Origin: Deinococcus detaillensis
Lineage (GTDB): Bacteria; Deinococcota; Deinococci; Deinococcales; Deinococcaceae
Direction of reading: 5' to 3'
DNA: 58,495 nt
Assembly: GCF_007280555.1 (NCBI RefSeq)
Contig: NZ_VKDB01000021.1
Location: 1-58,495, forward strand
Positions 18,577 to 26,167 of the stretch are shown one piece after another (position 1 is the stretch's first letter; the number at the start of each line of letters is the position of its first letter). The notes beneath the pieces were generated by a model. That model ran no database searches and had not been told where the DNA came from. It saw only the letters and a list, made by a program, of their open reading frames with translations. The position numbers were made by a program, and so were the translations under genes.

Positions 18577-19107
18577 CTACTGCGGTGGGCCGATGTACAG
18601 TTGCACCTGCCCGGTGTCGCTCAAACGCGGTTTGCAGGCGTCCTCAATGGGCATAAAGGTCATGGCGACCTTCTGATCGCCCATTTTCACCACGAGCACC
18701 TCCTGCACACTGCGGGCGCACTCGGGCATGCTGGGTGGTGGGTTTTCCACGTTAATGGTCATGCGGTTGCCCTCGAAGCTGTACGTGCCGTGCGGAAAAG
18801 GGCTGAAGCTGGCGGCAGCGGCGTGCTCCTGGGTATCAGCCAGGGCGAAGGTGCCGTCGGCACTGAAGTGGACGTACCCCATCCCGCCCGCCGTCGTGAA
18901 GTCCGGACTGCTCAGGTACTGCCTCCAGACGCCCGCCATGTCGCTGATCTGGGTCGCCATCACCACACAAGGCATGGTCTTTCCAGCTTCGCAGGTGACG
19001 AGTGGGGGCCGGGCGGCAGCCAGCTCCAAAAAGCCTCCATCTTCAGAGTACGGGCGAGCGAACGCAGAGCCTATGAGCAGCGGCAGAACCATCAACATTC
19101 TGTTCAT
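18577..19107 (-). CDS. Secreted protein of unknown function
   Basis: A 176-residue exported protein. MNRMLMVLPLLIGSAFA is a signal peptide. The mature part contains MAGVWRQYLSSPDF, GGMGYVHFSADGTFALAD and PHGTYSFEGNRMTINVE, which resembles lipocalin-like proteins that describe a residual-activity or response fold, but I do not recognise a family. Four cysteines in the mature part could form disulfides. The ATG at 19107 is preferred over an in-frame one 54 bases upstream because AGGAGG lies five bases before it. It is divergent from the XRE-type regulator with 128 bases between them. Confidence 0.75.
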   Translation of the reverse strand: MNRMLMVLPLLIGSAFARPYSEDGGFLELAAARPPLVTCEAGKTMPCVVMATQISDMAGVWRQYLSSPDFTTAGGMGYVHFSADGTFALADTQEHAAAASFSPFPHGTYSFEGNRMTINVENPPPSMPECARSVQEVLVVKMGDQKVAMTFMPIEDACKPRLSDTGQVQLYIGPPQ

Positions 19108-19173
19108 ACTTCCTCCTATCCAGTGGATAACACCATTGAAAACCTTCGTCCCAGACGGCACAAGCGTTTTTCA

Positions 19174-19200
19174 GTACCGATGTCGTACCATGAGTCGTAC
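19174..19200. promoter_or_regulatory. Phased GTAC repeats, candidate operator
   Basis: Three GTAC tetramers start at 19174, 19185 and 19197, one helical turn apart; the last two sit in a direct repeat GTCGTAC (19182 and 19194). They lie 36 bases before the XRE-type regulator and inside its divergent promoter region with the secreted-protein operon, the usual place for an autoregulator site. No binding evidence is available. Confidence 0.4.
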
Positions 19201-19235
19201 AGGGGCCACGAATTCCACAGGGAGGCAGGCAGGCC

Positions 19236-21530
19236 ATGAATGGAATGCAGGCGACGGATACTCCCGGCAATCCGGGTTTCGCTGCTTGGGTTCGCGCCAA
19301 GCGCAAGTCGTTGTGGCTGTCCCAGAAGAAACTGGCCCGGCTGGTGGGCTGCGCCCTTGTCACCATCCAGAAGATCGAAGAGGGCCACCGCCGCCCCTCG
19401 CCCGCCGTAGCCGAGGCACTGGCACGGCATCTGGAAATCACTGAAGAGCAGCTTCAGCAGTTCCTGCACCTGGCCAGAACCACGCCCATCACTACTCGCG
19501 TGCCTACCTCCACCAGCCCACCTCGGGACAGGTTGCCTATGCCGCTCCAGCCCTTAATTGGGCGCGAAGACCTGCTCACGGGTGTCCAGCAGCATCTGCT
19601 GTCGCCTTCTGTGCAGATGATCACGCTGACCGGGCCGCCAGGTGTGGGCAAGACCCGCCTGGCTGTGCAGGTGGCCGCAGAACTGCGCGGAGAATTCGGG
19701 GGCAATCTATATTTCGTGCCGCTCGCCTCACTCGACGATCACGAGCAGGTGCTGCCCACCATCAACCGCCGTCTGGGCCTGCCCGATAGTGGCGCGGCGA
19801 CCCCGGCAGAGCGGCTGATCCGCTTCCTTGGTGGGCGGCAACAGCTGCTGGTTCTCGACAACTTCGAGCACGTGCTCGGCGCGGCCCTCCCGCTGGCGGG
19901 TGTGTTGGAAGCCTGCCCCGGTCTGCGGCTGCTCATTACCAGCCGGACGGCACTGCGGCTGTCTGGCGAGCAAGAATGGCCGCTGAAACCGCTGGAACAT
20001 GGCCCGGCAGCGCAGTTGTTCGCAGAACGCGTGCGGGCCTTCGATCCGGCGTTTGTGCTGAGTACCCAGACCTTGCCTGCCGTGACCGAGATCGTCTCCC
20101 GGCTGGACGGTCTGCCGCTCGCCATCGAGCTGGCCGCCATGCGCCTGCGTTATGGGCCGCCGGAGGCCCTGGTCATCCGTCTGCGCACAACGTTGCTCGG
20201 CTCGCTTGGGTCGGGGCCAGTCGATGGGCCAGCCCGCCAGCACACCCTCCAGGCGGCCATCGCCTGGAGCTACCAGCGGCTGGACCCACGGTTGCAGCGG
20301 GTCTTCCGGCAGCTCGGGATCTTCGTGGGTGGATGGAGCGTCGAGGCCGCCGAAGCCATTGCTGGGGCAGCCCCCAGCGATCTGGAAAGCCTACTCGACG
20401 GCCACCTGATCCAGCAGGGAGGCCAGCGCTTGGGCATCCTCGAGACCCTGCGGGCCTATGCCCTGGAGCAGTTGGACACCCGCCACGAGGCGGCGGCAGC
20501 CAGAGACGCGCATCAAGCGTATTACCTCGCGGCGGCGCAGACCCACCAGGATACTGATCTGGACTGGTTCGAGGCCGAGGTGGGCAACCTGCGGACCGCG
20601 CTGCGTGCTCAGCTGGACGGCAGGCAGGTGGAAGCGGCACTGAATCTGGCGCTGGCCATCTACTGGTTCTGGGAAACGCGGGGCTACCAGCACGAGGGGC
20701 TGAAGTGGTTCTCTCTGATTCTGAAGCAGTCAGCGCGGGTGGCCCCACCGCTGCGCTTGGCGGGCCTGAACACCGCAGCGACGCTGGCCTGGCAGTCGGG
20801 GCGTTTCGACCTGAGCCGCAGCTGGTTGGCCGAGGCCACGGCGCTGAGCAGGGAGACCGGCGACTCCGAGTGGGAGGCCAGGGTGCTGATGAACCAGGGC
20901 AAGGTTGAGGTGGATCAGGGCTGCTATGCGCAGGCAAGGCGGGTGCTGGAACCGGCGCTGCGGCTGGCACGCGATCTCTCCTCTCCTTGGCTGGTCTGCG
21001 CCGTGCTGCTCCAGATGACCACGGTCAGCCTCTGCCTGGGTGAGCAGGACCAGACACAGATACTGGCGGACGAAGGGCTTGCGCTCTGCCACGACCATCC
21101 TGGTCTGTTCTGGGAAGCGCCGCTGCTTGAAGTGCTGGGCCTGGTTGCCCTGGAACGGGGGCAAGCATCCCTGGCGCGGCGGCACCTGATTCAGGCGCTC
21201 AGGCTCATGGGAAAGTTTGATCATCGCCTGATGCAAAGCCTGATCCTGACCACCTTTGCGGCCACGCTGGCTGGACCGGATGCGGACCAGGACGACTTGA
21301 GGCAGGCAGTGGGTCTCTGGGCCTGCGCCGAGGCAACCCGCAATTGCTCCGGCTACGGCTGGTCGGTGGCCATCGGGGAACGCTTCGAGCGCTGGACCTC
21401 CCAGTCCAGGCAGCGGCTGGGAGATCCTGACTGGATTCTGGCCTGGGCGGCTGGCCGGACCATGCCCCTTCAGGATGCAGTGGCCGACCTGCTGGCCGAG
21501 GCGACAGAACGCCTCTCTCCACCGATCTGA
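19236..21530 (+). CDS. STAND-type ATPase regulator with N-terminal XRE HTH
   Basis: A 764-residue regulator. Residues about 13-72 are an XRE/Cro HTH (AWVRAKRKSLWLSQKKLARL, QKIEEGHRRPSPAVAEALA). An ATPase domain follows with Walker A LTGPPGVGKTRLAVQVA near residue 130, Walker B QLLVLDNFEHVL and LLITSRTALRLSGEQEWPL. The C-terminal half is helical and TPR-like. The ATPase part is clearly related to that of the LuxR-type regulator at 14288-16603, but the DNA-binding domain is at the other end and of another family. GGGAGG lies ten bases before the ATG. It is divergent from the two secreted-protein genes and may regulate them. Confidence 0.9.
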   Translation: MNGMQATDTPGNPGFAAWVRAKRKSLWLSQKKLARLVGCALVTIQKIEEGHRRPSPAVAEALARHLEITEEQLQQFLHLARTTPITTRVPTSTSPPRDRLPMPLQPLIGREDLLTGVQQHLLSPSVQMITLTGPPGVGKTRLAVQVAAELRGEFGGNLYFVPLASLDDHEQVLPTINRRLGLPDSGAATPAERLIRFLGGRQQLLVLDNFEHVLGAALPLAGVLEACPGLRLLITSRTALRLSGEQEWPLKPLEHGPAAQLFAERVRAFDPAFVLSTQTLPAVTEIVSRLDGLPLAIELAAMRLRYGPPEALVIRLRTTLLGSLGSGPVDGPARQHTLQAAIAWSYQRLDPRLQRVFRQLGIFVGGWSVEAAEAIAGAAPSDLESLLDGHLIQQGGQRLGILETLRAYALEQLDTRHEAAAARDAHQAYYLAAAQTHQDTDLDWFEAEVGNLRTALRAQLDGRQVEAALNLALAIYWFWETRGYQHEGLKWFSLILKQSARVAPPLRLAGLNTAATLAWQSGRFDLSRSWLAEATALSRETGDSEWEARVLMNQGKVEVDQGCYAQARRVLEPALRLARDLSSPWLVCAVLLQMTTVSLCLGEQDQTQILADEGLALCHDHPGLFWEAPLLEVLGLVALERGQASLARRHLIQALRLMGKFDHRLMQSLILTTFAATLAGPDADQDDLRQAVGLWACAEATRNCSGYGWSVAIGERFERWTSQSRQRLGDPDWILAWAAGRTMPLQDAVADLLAEATERLSPPI

Positions 21531-21648
21531 AGAAGTCCTGTATCCTCTCGCTGGCCGCTTCAGCTGGGCTGCCCGTTTCCACCTGCAAGGATATCTCGGC
21601 AGGATTCTGGCAAGTTGTTGCTGACAAGGTAGACCCGAGGAGCAGCGG

Positions 21649-21681
21649 CAGCAGGTGGCCTGAACTTCAAGCCACCTGCTG
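21649..21681. repeat. 33-bp palindrome at transposase 3' end, left copy
   Basis: CAGCAGGTGGCCTGAA, a central C, then TTCAAGCCACCTGCTG: 15 of 16 arm positions pair. The transposase reading frame ends inside it. It is the counterpart of the palindromes at 22891-22923 and 29863-29891. Confidence 0.85.
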
Positions 21682-22430
21682 CACGACGGCCTTCCAGCTT
21701 CGCAGTGCGGTTCCTAGAAAGGATCGTCGGTCGTGAGCGGGAATGGTCGAGCGGGTAGAGCCGTGAAGATTGGTGTCTTGGGCAGAACAGCGCCGATGAC
21801 GACGCTTGCCCGCTGATTCTCGCGTGCATGTCGAGAAATCCTTGGGTCCGTTTGACCTGCTGAAATCCCAGTTGGCCCCGTTCCTGACGTTGTGTAGGCC
21901 GATGAGACTGTCTTGGGCAGAACGGGAGGAATGGCCCCATACGGGTGTCCGTTCATGACGATACGCCCGGATGGACGCCTGCCCACTGTTCAATCAGGTT
22001 GTTGCACCGGGCGGTTGAGATCACCTGCTGGTGATCGACATCCTCCAGGATCGGAAGTTCGCGGATGGCCGCCCCGTAACGTGCCAGCTTATCCGTGCAG
22101 ACTGTGTCTGGAACGTCGTATTCGCCTAATAGTCGCTGGAAGAAAGACCGTGCTGCGTCTGTGTCTCGGTGGCGCTGAAGCAGCACGTCAAGCACGGCCC
22201 CGTGTTCGTCAACCGCTCTCCAAAGCCAGTGGGTCACCCCACCCACGACCACGTGCATTTCATCGAGATGCCACCGGGAACCCCGCCAGGGTTCCCGGTG
22301 GCGTAAGTTCTGAGCAAACTCACTACTGAAATTGATGCACCAGGTGCGGATAGACTCGCGGGAGACATCAATACCGCGCTCGAACAACAGTTCCTCGACA
22401 TCCCGGTAACTCAGGGCATGTGGCACGTGG
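21667..22430 (-). pseudogene. IS6-family transposase remnant, left copy
   Basis: The longest intact part reads HALSYRDVEELLFERGIDVS, RWHLDEMHVVVGGVTHWLWR, VCTDKLARYGAAIREL and VISTARCNNLIEQ, which are the IS6-type DDE core with the first two aspartates (LDE, CTDK). After NNLIEQ an insertion of about 70 bp breaks the frame; the sequence resumes in another frame as SHRPTQRQERGQLGFQQ and ends near RSWKAVVQQVA. The N-terminal 40 or so residues are missing at the junction with the right copy. It is not functional. Confidence 0.85.
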
Positions 22431-22905
22431 ATAAGGTTTGTACGAGCGTCGATGGCGTCCGGCATTGGTCATGGCGGGCGGTCGATGAGCACAGTTTCGT
22501 GCTCGATATTCTCCTCCAGCGGTAGACACCGAAGCGGCGAAGACCTTCCTGACCCGGCTGCTAGGAGAATACGATATCCCAGAGGTCATCCATACCGATC
22601 AGCTCCGCAGCTACGGAGCCGCGATCCGAGAGATCCCGAGCCTGGTCAACGTCGACCACCAACACGTCATCTCCACGGCCCGACGTAACAACATCATCGA
22701 ACAATCCCACCGTCCCACACGGCGACAAGAGCGAAGTCAGCAAAGGTTCAGGCAACGGAAACGCGCTCAAGAATTCCTGACTTTGCACGCCCGAGTGACC
22801 AACCTCCACCATCATTCCCGCACCAGCGTCTCCGCATCAACCAGAAGACAAAATCAGAACCATGCATTTCAGACGTGGTCTGCGGTTGTAGCAGGAGTGG
22901 CCTGA
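22431..22905 (+). pseudogene. IS6-family transposase remnant, right copy
   Basis: The C-terminal half of a DDE transposase. VDGVRHWSWRAVDEHSFVLD is followed by a one-step frameshift near 22523, then DTEAAKTFLTRLLGEYDIPE, VIHTDQLRSYGAAIREI, VISTARRNNIIEQSHRPTRR and the C-terminus FQTWSAVVAGVA. The N-terminal part with the HTH and first aspartate is gone. The stop codon TGA lies in a perfect palindrome. It is too short in methionines to appear as an ordinary open frame, but protein-level similarity to the other two copies is clear. Confidence 0.8.
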
Positions 22906-22923
22906 ACTTCAGGCCACTCCTGC
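22891..22923. repeat. 33-bp perfect palindrome at transposase 3' end, right copy
   Basis: GCAGGAGTGGCCTGAA, a central C, then TTCAGGCCACTCCTGC: 16-bp perfect arms. The transposase stop TGA (22903-22905) is inside the left arm. Confidence 0.9.
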
Positions 22924-23127
22924 CCTCAGCCTACCGTGACGCAAATTAAGACAACACAACCCTGCAAATTGCTACCGACTTTGCCAACGGAATCCAGGCG
23001 TCAGATGATCCCGACTTGGCTGAATGGAGGAGAGAAAGGGGAGGGTCACGTCCAACGGTGTGCTTTTACCCCGTTACATCTCACGACAGTTTCCCTGATC
23101 CACTCCCACCCGGGACATTTATACCTT

Positions 23128-23145
23128 ACTAATCCGACCTGTTTA
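23128..23145 (+). promoter_or_regulatory. Shared motif upstream of fbpA, candidate metal-regulator box
   Basis: ACTAATCCGACCTGTTTA, 15 bases before the fbpA start, matches 15 of 18 positions of the motif at 24545-24562 before fbpB. A shared site before two iron-transport transcription units suggests a Fur-, DtxR- or Mur-type repressor; the regulator is not encoded here. Confidence 0.5.
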
Positions 23146-23160
23146 CTTAGGATTGAGGAC

Positions 23161-24159
23161 ATGCGAAACGCAATGCTTTCCACTATCGCCCTCCTGGTGA
23201 CAGGCACCACACTGGCCCAATCGACCCAATCCATCACTCTCTACTCCGGGCGTGGCAAGACCTTTGTGGAACCGATTGTCCAGCAGTTCGAGAAAAAGAC
23301 AGGGATCAAGGTCAACGTGCGTTACGGCAACGACGCGCAACTGGTGGCGGCCCTGCGTGAGGAGGGTGACCGCAGCCCCGCAGACGTGTTCTGGGGCAAC
23401 TCGGTGGGTGCGCTGGGCGAACTGGCGAGCGAAGGTAAGTTTGTCAAACTGGGAACCTCGCTGACCCGCAACGTGGCACCGGACTATCTGCCCGCCGACC
23501 GCGCCTGGCTGCCCACCACCATCCGCTTCCGCACACTGGCCTACAACACCGAGAAGATCAAGCCCGAGCAGCTCCCAGGCAGCGTGCTGGACCTGCCGAA
23601 AATGACGTCCCTGAAAGGTCGCATCGGCTGGACCGTTTCTTACCCTAGCTTCCAGGACTTCCTGGCGGCCATGATCGCCCAGCACGGCGAGGCCACCACC
23701 AAGACGTGGCTGGAAGGCATGAAAGCGCTGCAACCCAAGGATTACAAGACCAGCAACGTGGGCATGCTGGAAGCCATGCGTGCCGGTGAAATCGACGTGG
23801 GTCTGACCAACCACTACTACATCCAGCGCGTCAATCGCCTGAACTACCCCATCGACACCTATTTCTTTAAGAACGGCGATATCGGCAACCTGGGTAACGC
23901 CACGGGCGCAGGCATCCTCAAGACCAGCAAGAACGCGGCAGCCGCCACCCGTTTCCTGAGCAATCTGGTGGGCAAGGACGCGCAGACCTTCTTCCTGAGC
24001 GTCAACTTTGAGTACCCCGTGATCGGCGACATTCTGCAACCCACCACCATGCGCCCCTTCAGCGAGATGAGCAAGCGCGGCCCGAAGATTGATCCTACCG
24101 CCCTGCCGAAGAACATCGAGAAGGCACAGAAGCTGCTGCGCGACGCCGGACTGCTGTAA
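23161..24159 (+). CDS. fbpA: Ferric-iron ABC transporter substrate-binding protein
   Basis: A 332-residue periplasmic or surface iron-binding protein of the FbpA/FutA/AfuA family. A signal peptide (MRNAMLSTIALLVTGTTLAQ) is followed by SITLYSGRGKTFVEPIVQQF, the FbpA N-terminal strand. GRIGWTVSYPSFQDF and VGLTNHYYIQR carry the conserved tyrosine pair (NHYY) that binds ferric iron. There is no lipobox cysteine. The ATG at 23161 is chosen for GAGG four bases upstream and the signal peptide; the frame is open for 75 further codons without character. It is followed by its own terminator, then by fbpB and fbpC on the same strand. Confidence 0.93.
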   Translation: MRNAMLSTIALLVTGTTLAQSTQSITLYSGRGKTFVEPIVQQFEKKTGIKVNVRYGNDAQLVAALREEGDRSPADVFWGNSVGALGELASEGKFVKLGTSLTRNVAPDYLPADRAWLPTTIRFRTLAYNTEKIKPEQLPGSVLDLPKMTSLKGRIGWTVSYPSFQDFLAAMIAQHGEATTKTWLEGMKALQPKDYKTSNVGMLEAMRAGEIDVGLTNHYYIQRVNRLNYPIDTYFFKNGDIGNLGNATGAGILKTSKNAAAATRFLSNLVGKDAQTFFLSVNFEYPVIGDILQPTTMRPFSEMSKRGPKIDPTALPKNIEKAQKLLRDAGLL

Positions 24160-24177
24160 GCCCTGACTCCCAATTCG

Positions 24178-24206
24178 GCCCCGTTCCTTATCGGTGCGGG
24201 GCTTTT
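24178..24206 (+). terminator. Rho-independent terminator after fbpA
   Basis: GCCCCG and CGGGGC form a 6-bp GC-only stem with a 13-base loop, followed by TTTT, 18 bases after the fbpA stop. It would uncouple abundant fbpA message from fbpBC. Confidence 0.75.
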
Positions 24207-24544
24207 CATACTCCACTGCGGAATGGGAAATCTGTGGCTGCTGGGAGCGGGCGTGTTGCGAGGGTTGGCGGTGCCTGGCCTTCGGCGTGGCCGCCGTCCT
24301 TCTGTTGATCGCTACCAGCGTGAGGGTAAACGCGCTGCTGAGGGCATTCCTCCCTCCGCCCTATCCAGTGATTGGAATTTCCACCAAATCTCAGAGTTCG
24401 CAGGGCCTGAGTAACGGCATCCTGTTCGCCTCTCCACTGCTGCTGCTCATCCTGTCGTGGCGGGCATGGCGAGGACGCACGAGATAGAGCAAGACCAGCT
24501 CTAGCCGAAATTCACACCTTGCGTTTGACTTGGGGACAATCCTG
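24207..24544. other. fbpA-fbpB intergenic region with a possible small hydrophobic ORF
   Basis: About 340 bases. A plus-strand frame ending at 24487 has hydrophobic stretches (GVAAVLLLIATSVRVNALL, FASPLLLLILSW), and another frame from 24223 begins MGNLWLLGAGVLRGLA; joined by a frameshift they would give a two-helix membrane protein. Neither has a ribosome-binding site, so I do not call a gene. Confidence 0.3.
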
Positions 24545-24562
24545 ACTAATCCGGTCTGTTAA
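24545..24562 (+). promoter_or_regulatory. Shared motif upstream of fbpB, candidate metal-regulator box
   Basis: ACTAATCCGGTCTGTTAA, 35 bases before the fbpB start and partner of the motif before fbpA. A possible -35 element TTGACT lies at 24525-24530, which would place the motif over the -10 region, a position fitting repression. Confidence 0.5.
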
Positions 24563-24597
24563 AGTGACTCGGCTGGCCTGAGTTCCCAAACCTCCTT

Positions 24598-26157
24598 ATG
24601 ACCCGAAGACTGCCCTTTTTTCTATTGCTGCCCGCCCTGCTCACGCTGCTGGGCGTGCTGGTGCCGCTGTCGTATCTCGTTTTGCGTGCTCTGGGAGCCG
24701 AGCCGGGCGAGTTGCGCGAGATCGTCTTTCGCTCGCGCAATCTGATGCTGGCGGGCAACACGTTGTTGCTGGGCGCTTCAGTGCTGCTGACTACCACGCT
24801 GGTGGCACTGCCACTGGCCTTTCTGGCGGCCCGCACTGACCTGCGCCCACGCGGAGTGCTCACGCTGCTAGGCGTGCTGCCGCTGGCGATTCCGGGATAT
24901 GTGGGAGCCTACGCTTTCATCGCGGCGGGCGGGGCAGGTGGAGCCATCAATACCCTGACGGGCCTGCGCGTGCCAGGGCCGAGCGGTTTCTGGGGCGCGC
25001 TGCTGGTGCTGACGCTGTTCACCTTTCCGTACCTCTTCCTGAACCTCCATGCTGCGCTACGAACGCAGGACCCCGCCCTAGAAGACGCCGCTCGCCTGCT
25101 AGGCCGTACCCGCTGGCAAACCTTCTGGCAGGTGACGGTGCCGCACTTGCGCCCGGCGTGGCTGTCGGGTGGACTACTGATCGGTTTGCACACCCTGGGC
25201 GATTTCAGCGTGGTCAGCCTGATGCGCTACCCCACCTTCAGCGCGGCCATCTATCAGCAGTACACGGCGGCCTATGACCGGGTGTATTCGGCGTGGCTGG
25301 CGCTGCTCCTGCTGCTGCTGACCGGGGCGGCCCTGTGGTTGGAGGCCCGCTTTATGCGCGGAGTCTTCTTGTCACGGGTGTCGCCAGCCACGGCTAGAAA
25401 ACCCAGTGTGGTGAAACTGGGCCATCTGCGCCCGCTGGCGTGGCTGTTCGTGGGGGTCCTGGCCTTTGTATCGCTGATTGTGCCACTGGGGACGGTACTG
25501 TACTGGCTGGAACTGGACAACAACCCGTTCAACCCGTTCGCCTGGTCTGGTCTGCTGGCCGCCCTGCAATCCGCGCTGGGGGCGGCAGCGCTGGCTGCCG
25601 TGACGACAACGGCGCTGGCCCTGCCGCTGGCCATCATTGGCAGCCGCTTTACTGGACGCTGGCCACGCGTCATCGAGCGGGCCGCGTACCTGGGTTACGC
25701 CACGCCGCCGCTGGCCTTCGCGCTGGCGCTGATCTTCTTCGTGCTGCGGGCCGCGCCGCCGCTGTACCAGACCCTGCCGCTGCTGATCATTGCCTACACG
25801 CTGCACTTTGTCGCGGAGGCCATCGGCCCGATTCGCAGTGGGCTGGTGCGGGCCACGCCCCGGCTGGAGGAAGCCGCCCGCGTGCTGGGCGTCACGCGTA
25901 GTGGGGCGTTGCGGCGGGTTACGTTGCCGCTGCTGGGGCCGGGGCTGTTAGTCAGCGCGGCCTTCGTGTTCCTGAGTGTTCTTAAGGAGCTACCGCTGAC
26001 GCTGCTGCTGTCGCCCATTGGTTTTGAAACCTTGGCCCGCAACGTCTGGTCCTACACCGAGGAAGCCCAGTACGCCAGCGCTGCTCCCTACGCTCTGGCC
26101 TTGGCGGCGGTGGGGGCCGTGCTGACCCTGCTCATCCTGCGGCGGGAACGGGAATGA
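24598..26157 (+). CDS. fbpB: Ferric-iron ABC transporter permease
   Basis: A 519-residue inner-membrane permease with the duplicated FbpB architecture: two MetI-like halves of about six helices each. Hydrophobic segments start at the N-terminus (LPFFLLLPALLTLLGVLVPL). Each half carries an EAA-type loop for ATPase contact: LEDAARLLGRTRWQTFWQVT in the first and LEEAARVLGVTRSGALRRVT in the second. It moves ferric iron delivered by FbpA into the cytosol. No strong Shine-Dalgarno is seen. fbpC starts 10 bases after its stop. Confidence 0.92.
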   Translation: MTRRLPFFLLLPALLTLLGVLVPLSYLVLRALGAEPGELREIVFRSRNLMLAGNTLLLGASVLLTTTLVALPLAFLAARTDLRPRGVLTLLGVLPLAIPGYVGAYAFIAAGGAGGAINTLTGLRVPGPSGFWGALLVLTLFTFPYLFLNLHAALRTQDPALEDAARLLGRTRWQTFWQVTVPHLRPAWLSGGLLIGLHTLGDFSVVSLMRYPTFSAAIYQQYTAAYDRVYSAWLALLLLLLTGAALWLEARFMRGVFLSRVSPATARKPSVVKLGHLRPLAWLFVGVLAFVSLIVPLGTVLYWLELDNNPFNPFAWSGLLAALQSALGAAALAAVTTTALALPLAIIGSRFTGRWPRVIERAAYLGYATPPLAFALALIFFVLRAAPPLYQTLPLLIIAYTLHFVAEAIGPIRSGLVRATPRLEEAARVLGVTRSGALRRVTLPLLGPGLLVSAAFVFLSVLKELPLTLLLSPIGFETLARNVWSYTEEAQYASAAPYALALAAVGAVLTLLILRRERE

Positions 26158-26167
26158 GGAGGTCTGT

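Larger units (their letters stand above)
21602..22961. mobile_element. Two decayed IS6-type elements joined back to back
   Basis: The left boundary carries GGATTCTGGCAAGTT (21602-21616), matching the terminal repeat of the element at 29824-30624. The right boundary carries TTAAGACAACACAACC (22946-22961), matching the end of the remnant at 30679-30694. Between them are two transposase remnants in opposite directions whose 5' parts meet near 22430. The different end sequences show that the two halves come from two different elements of one family. Confidence 0.75.

Noticed and set aside
23143..24216. A 357-codon open frame on the minus strand
   Set aside because: It is antisense to fbpA, which has a signal peptide, a ribosome-binding site and family motifs.
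24194..24487. Small hydrophobic ORF between fbpA and fbpB
   Set aside because: No ribosome-binding site; it begins inside the fbpA terminator, and the best membrane reading needs a frameshift.
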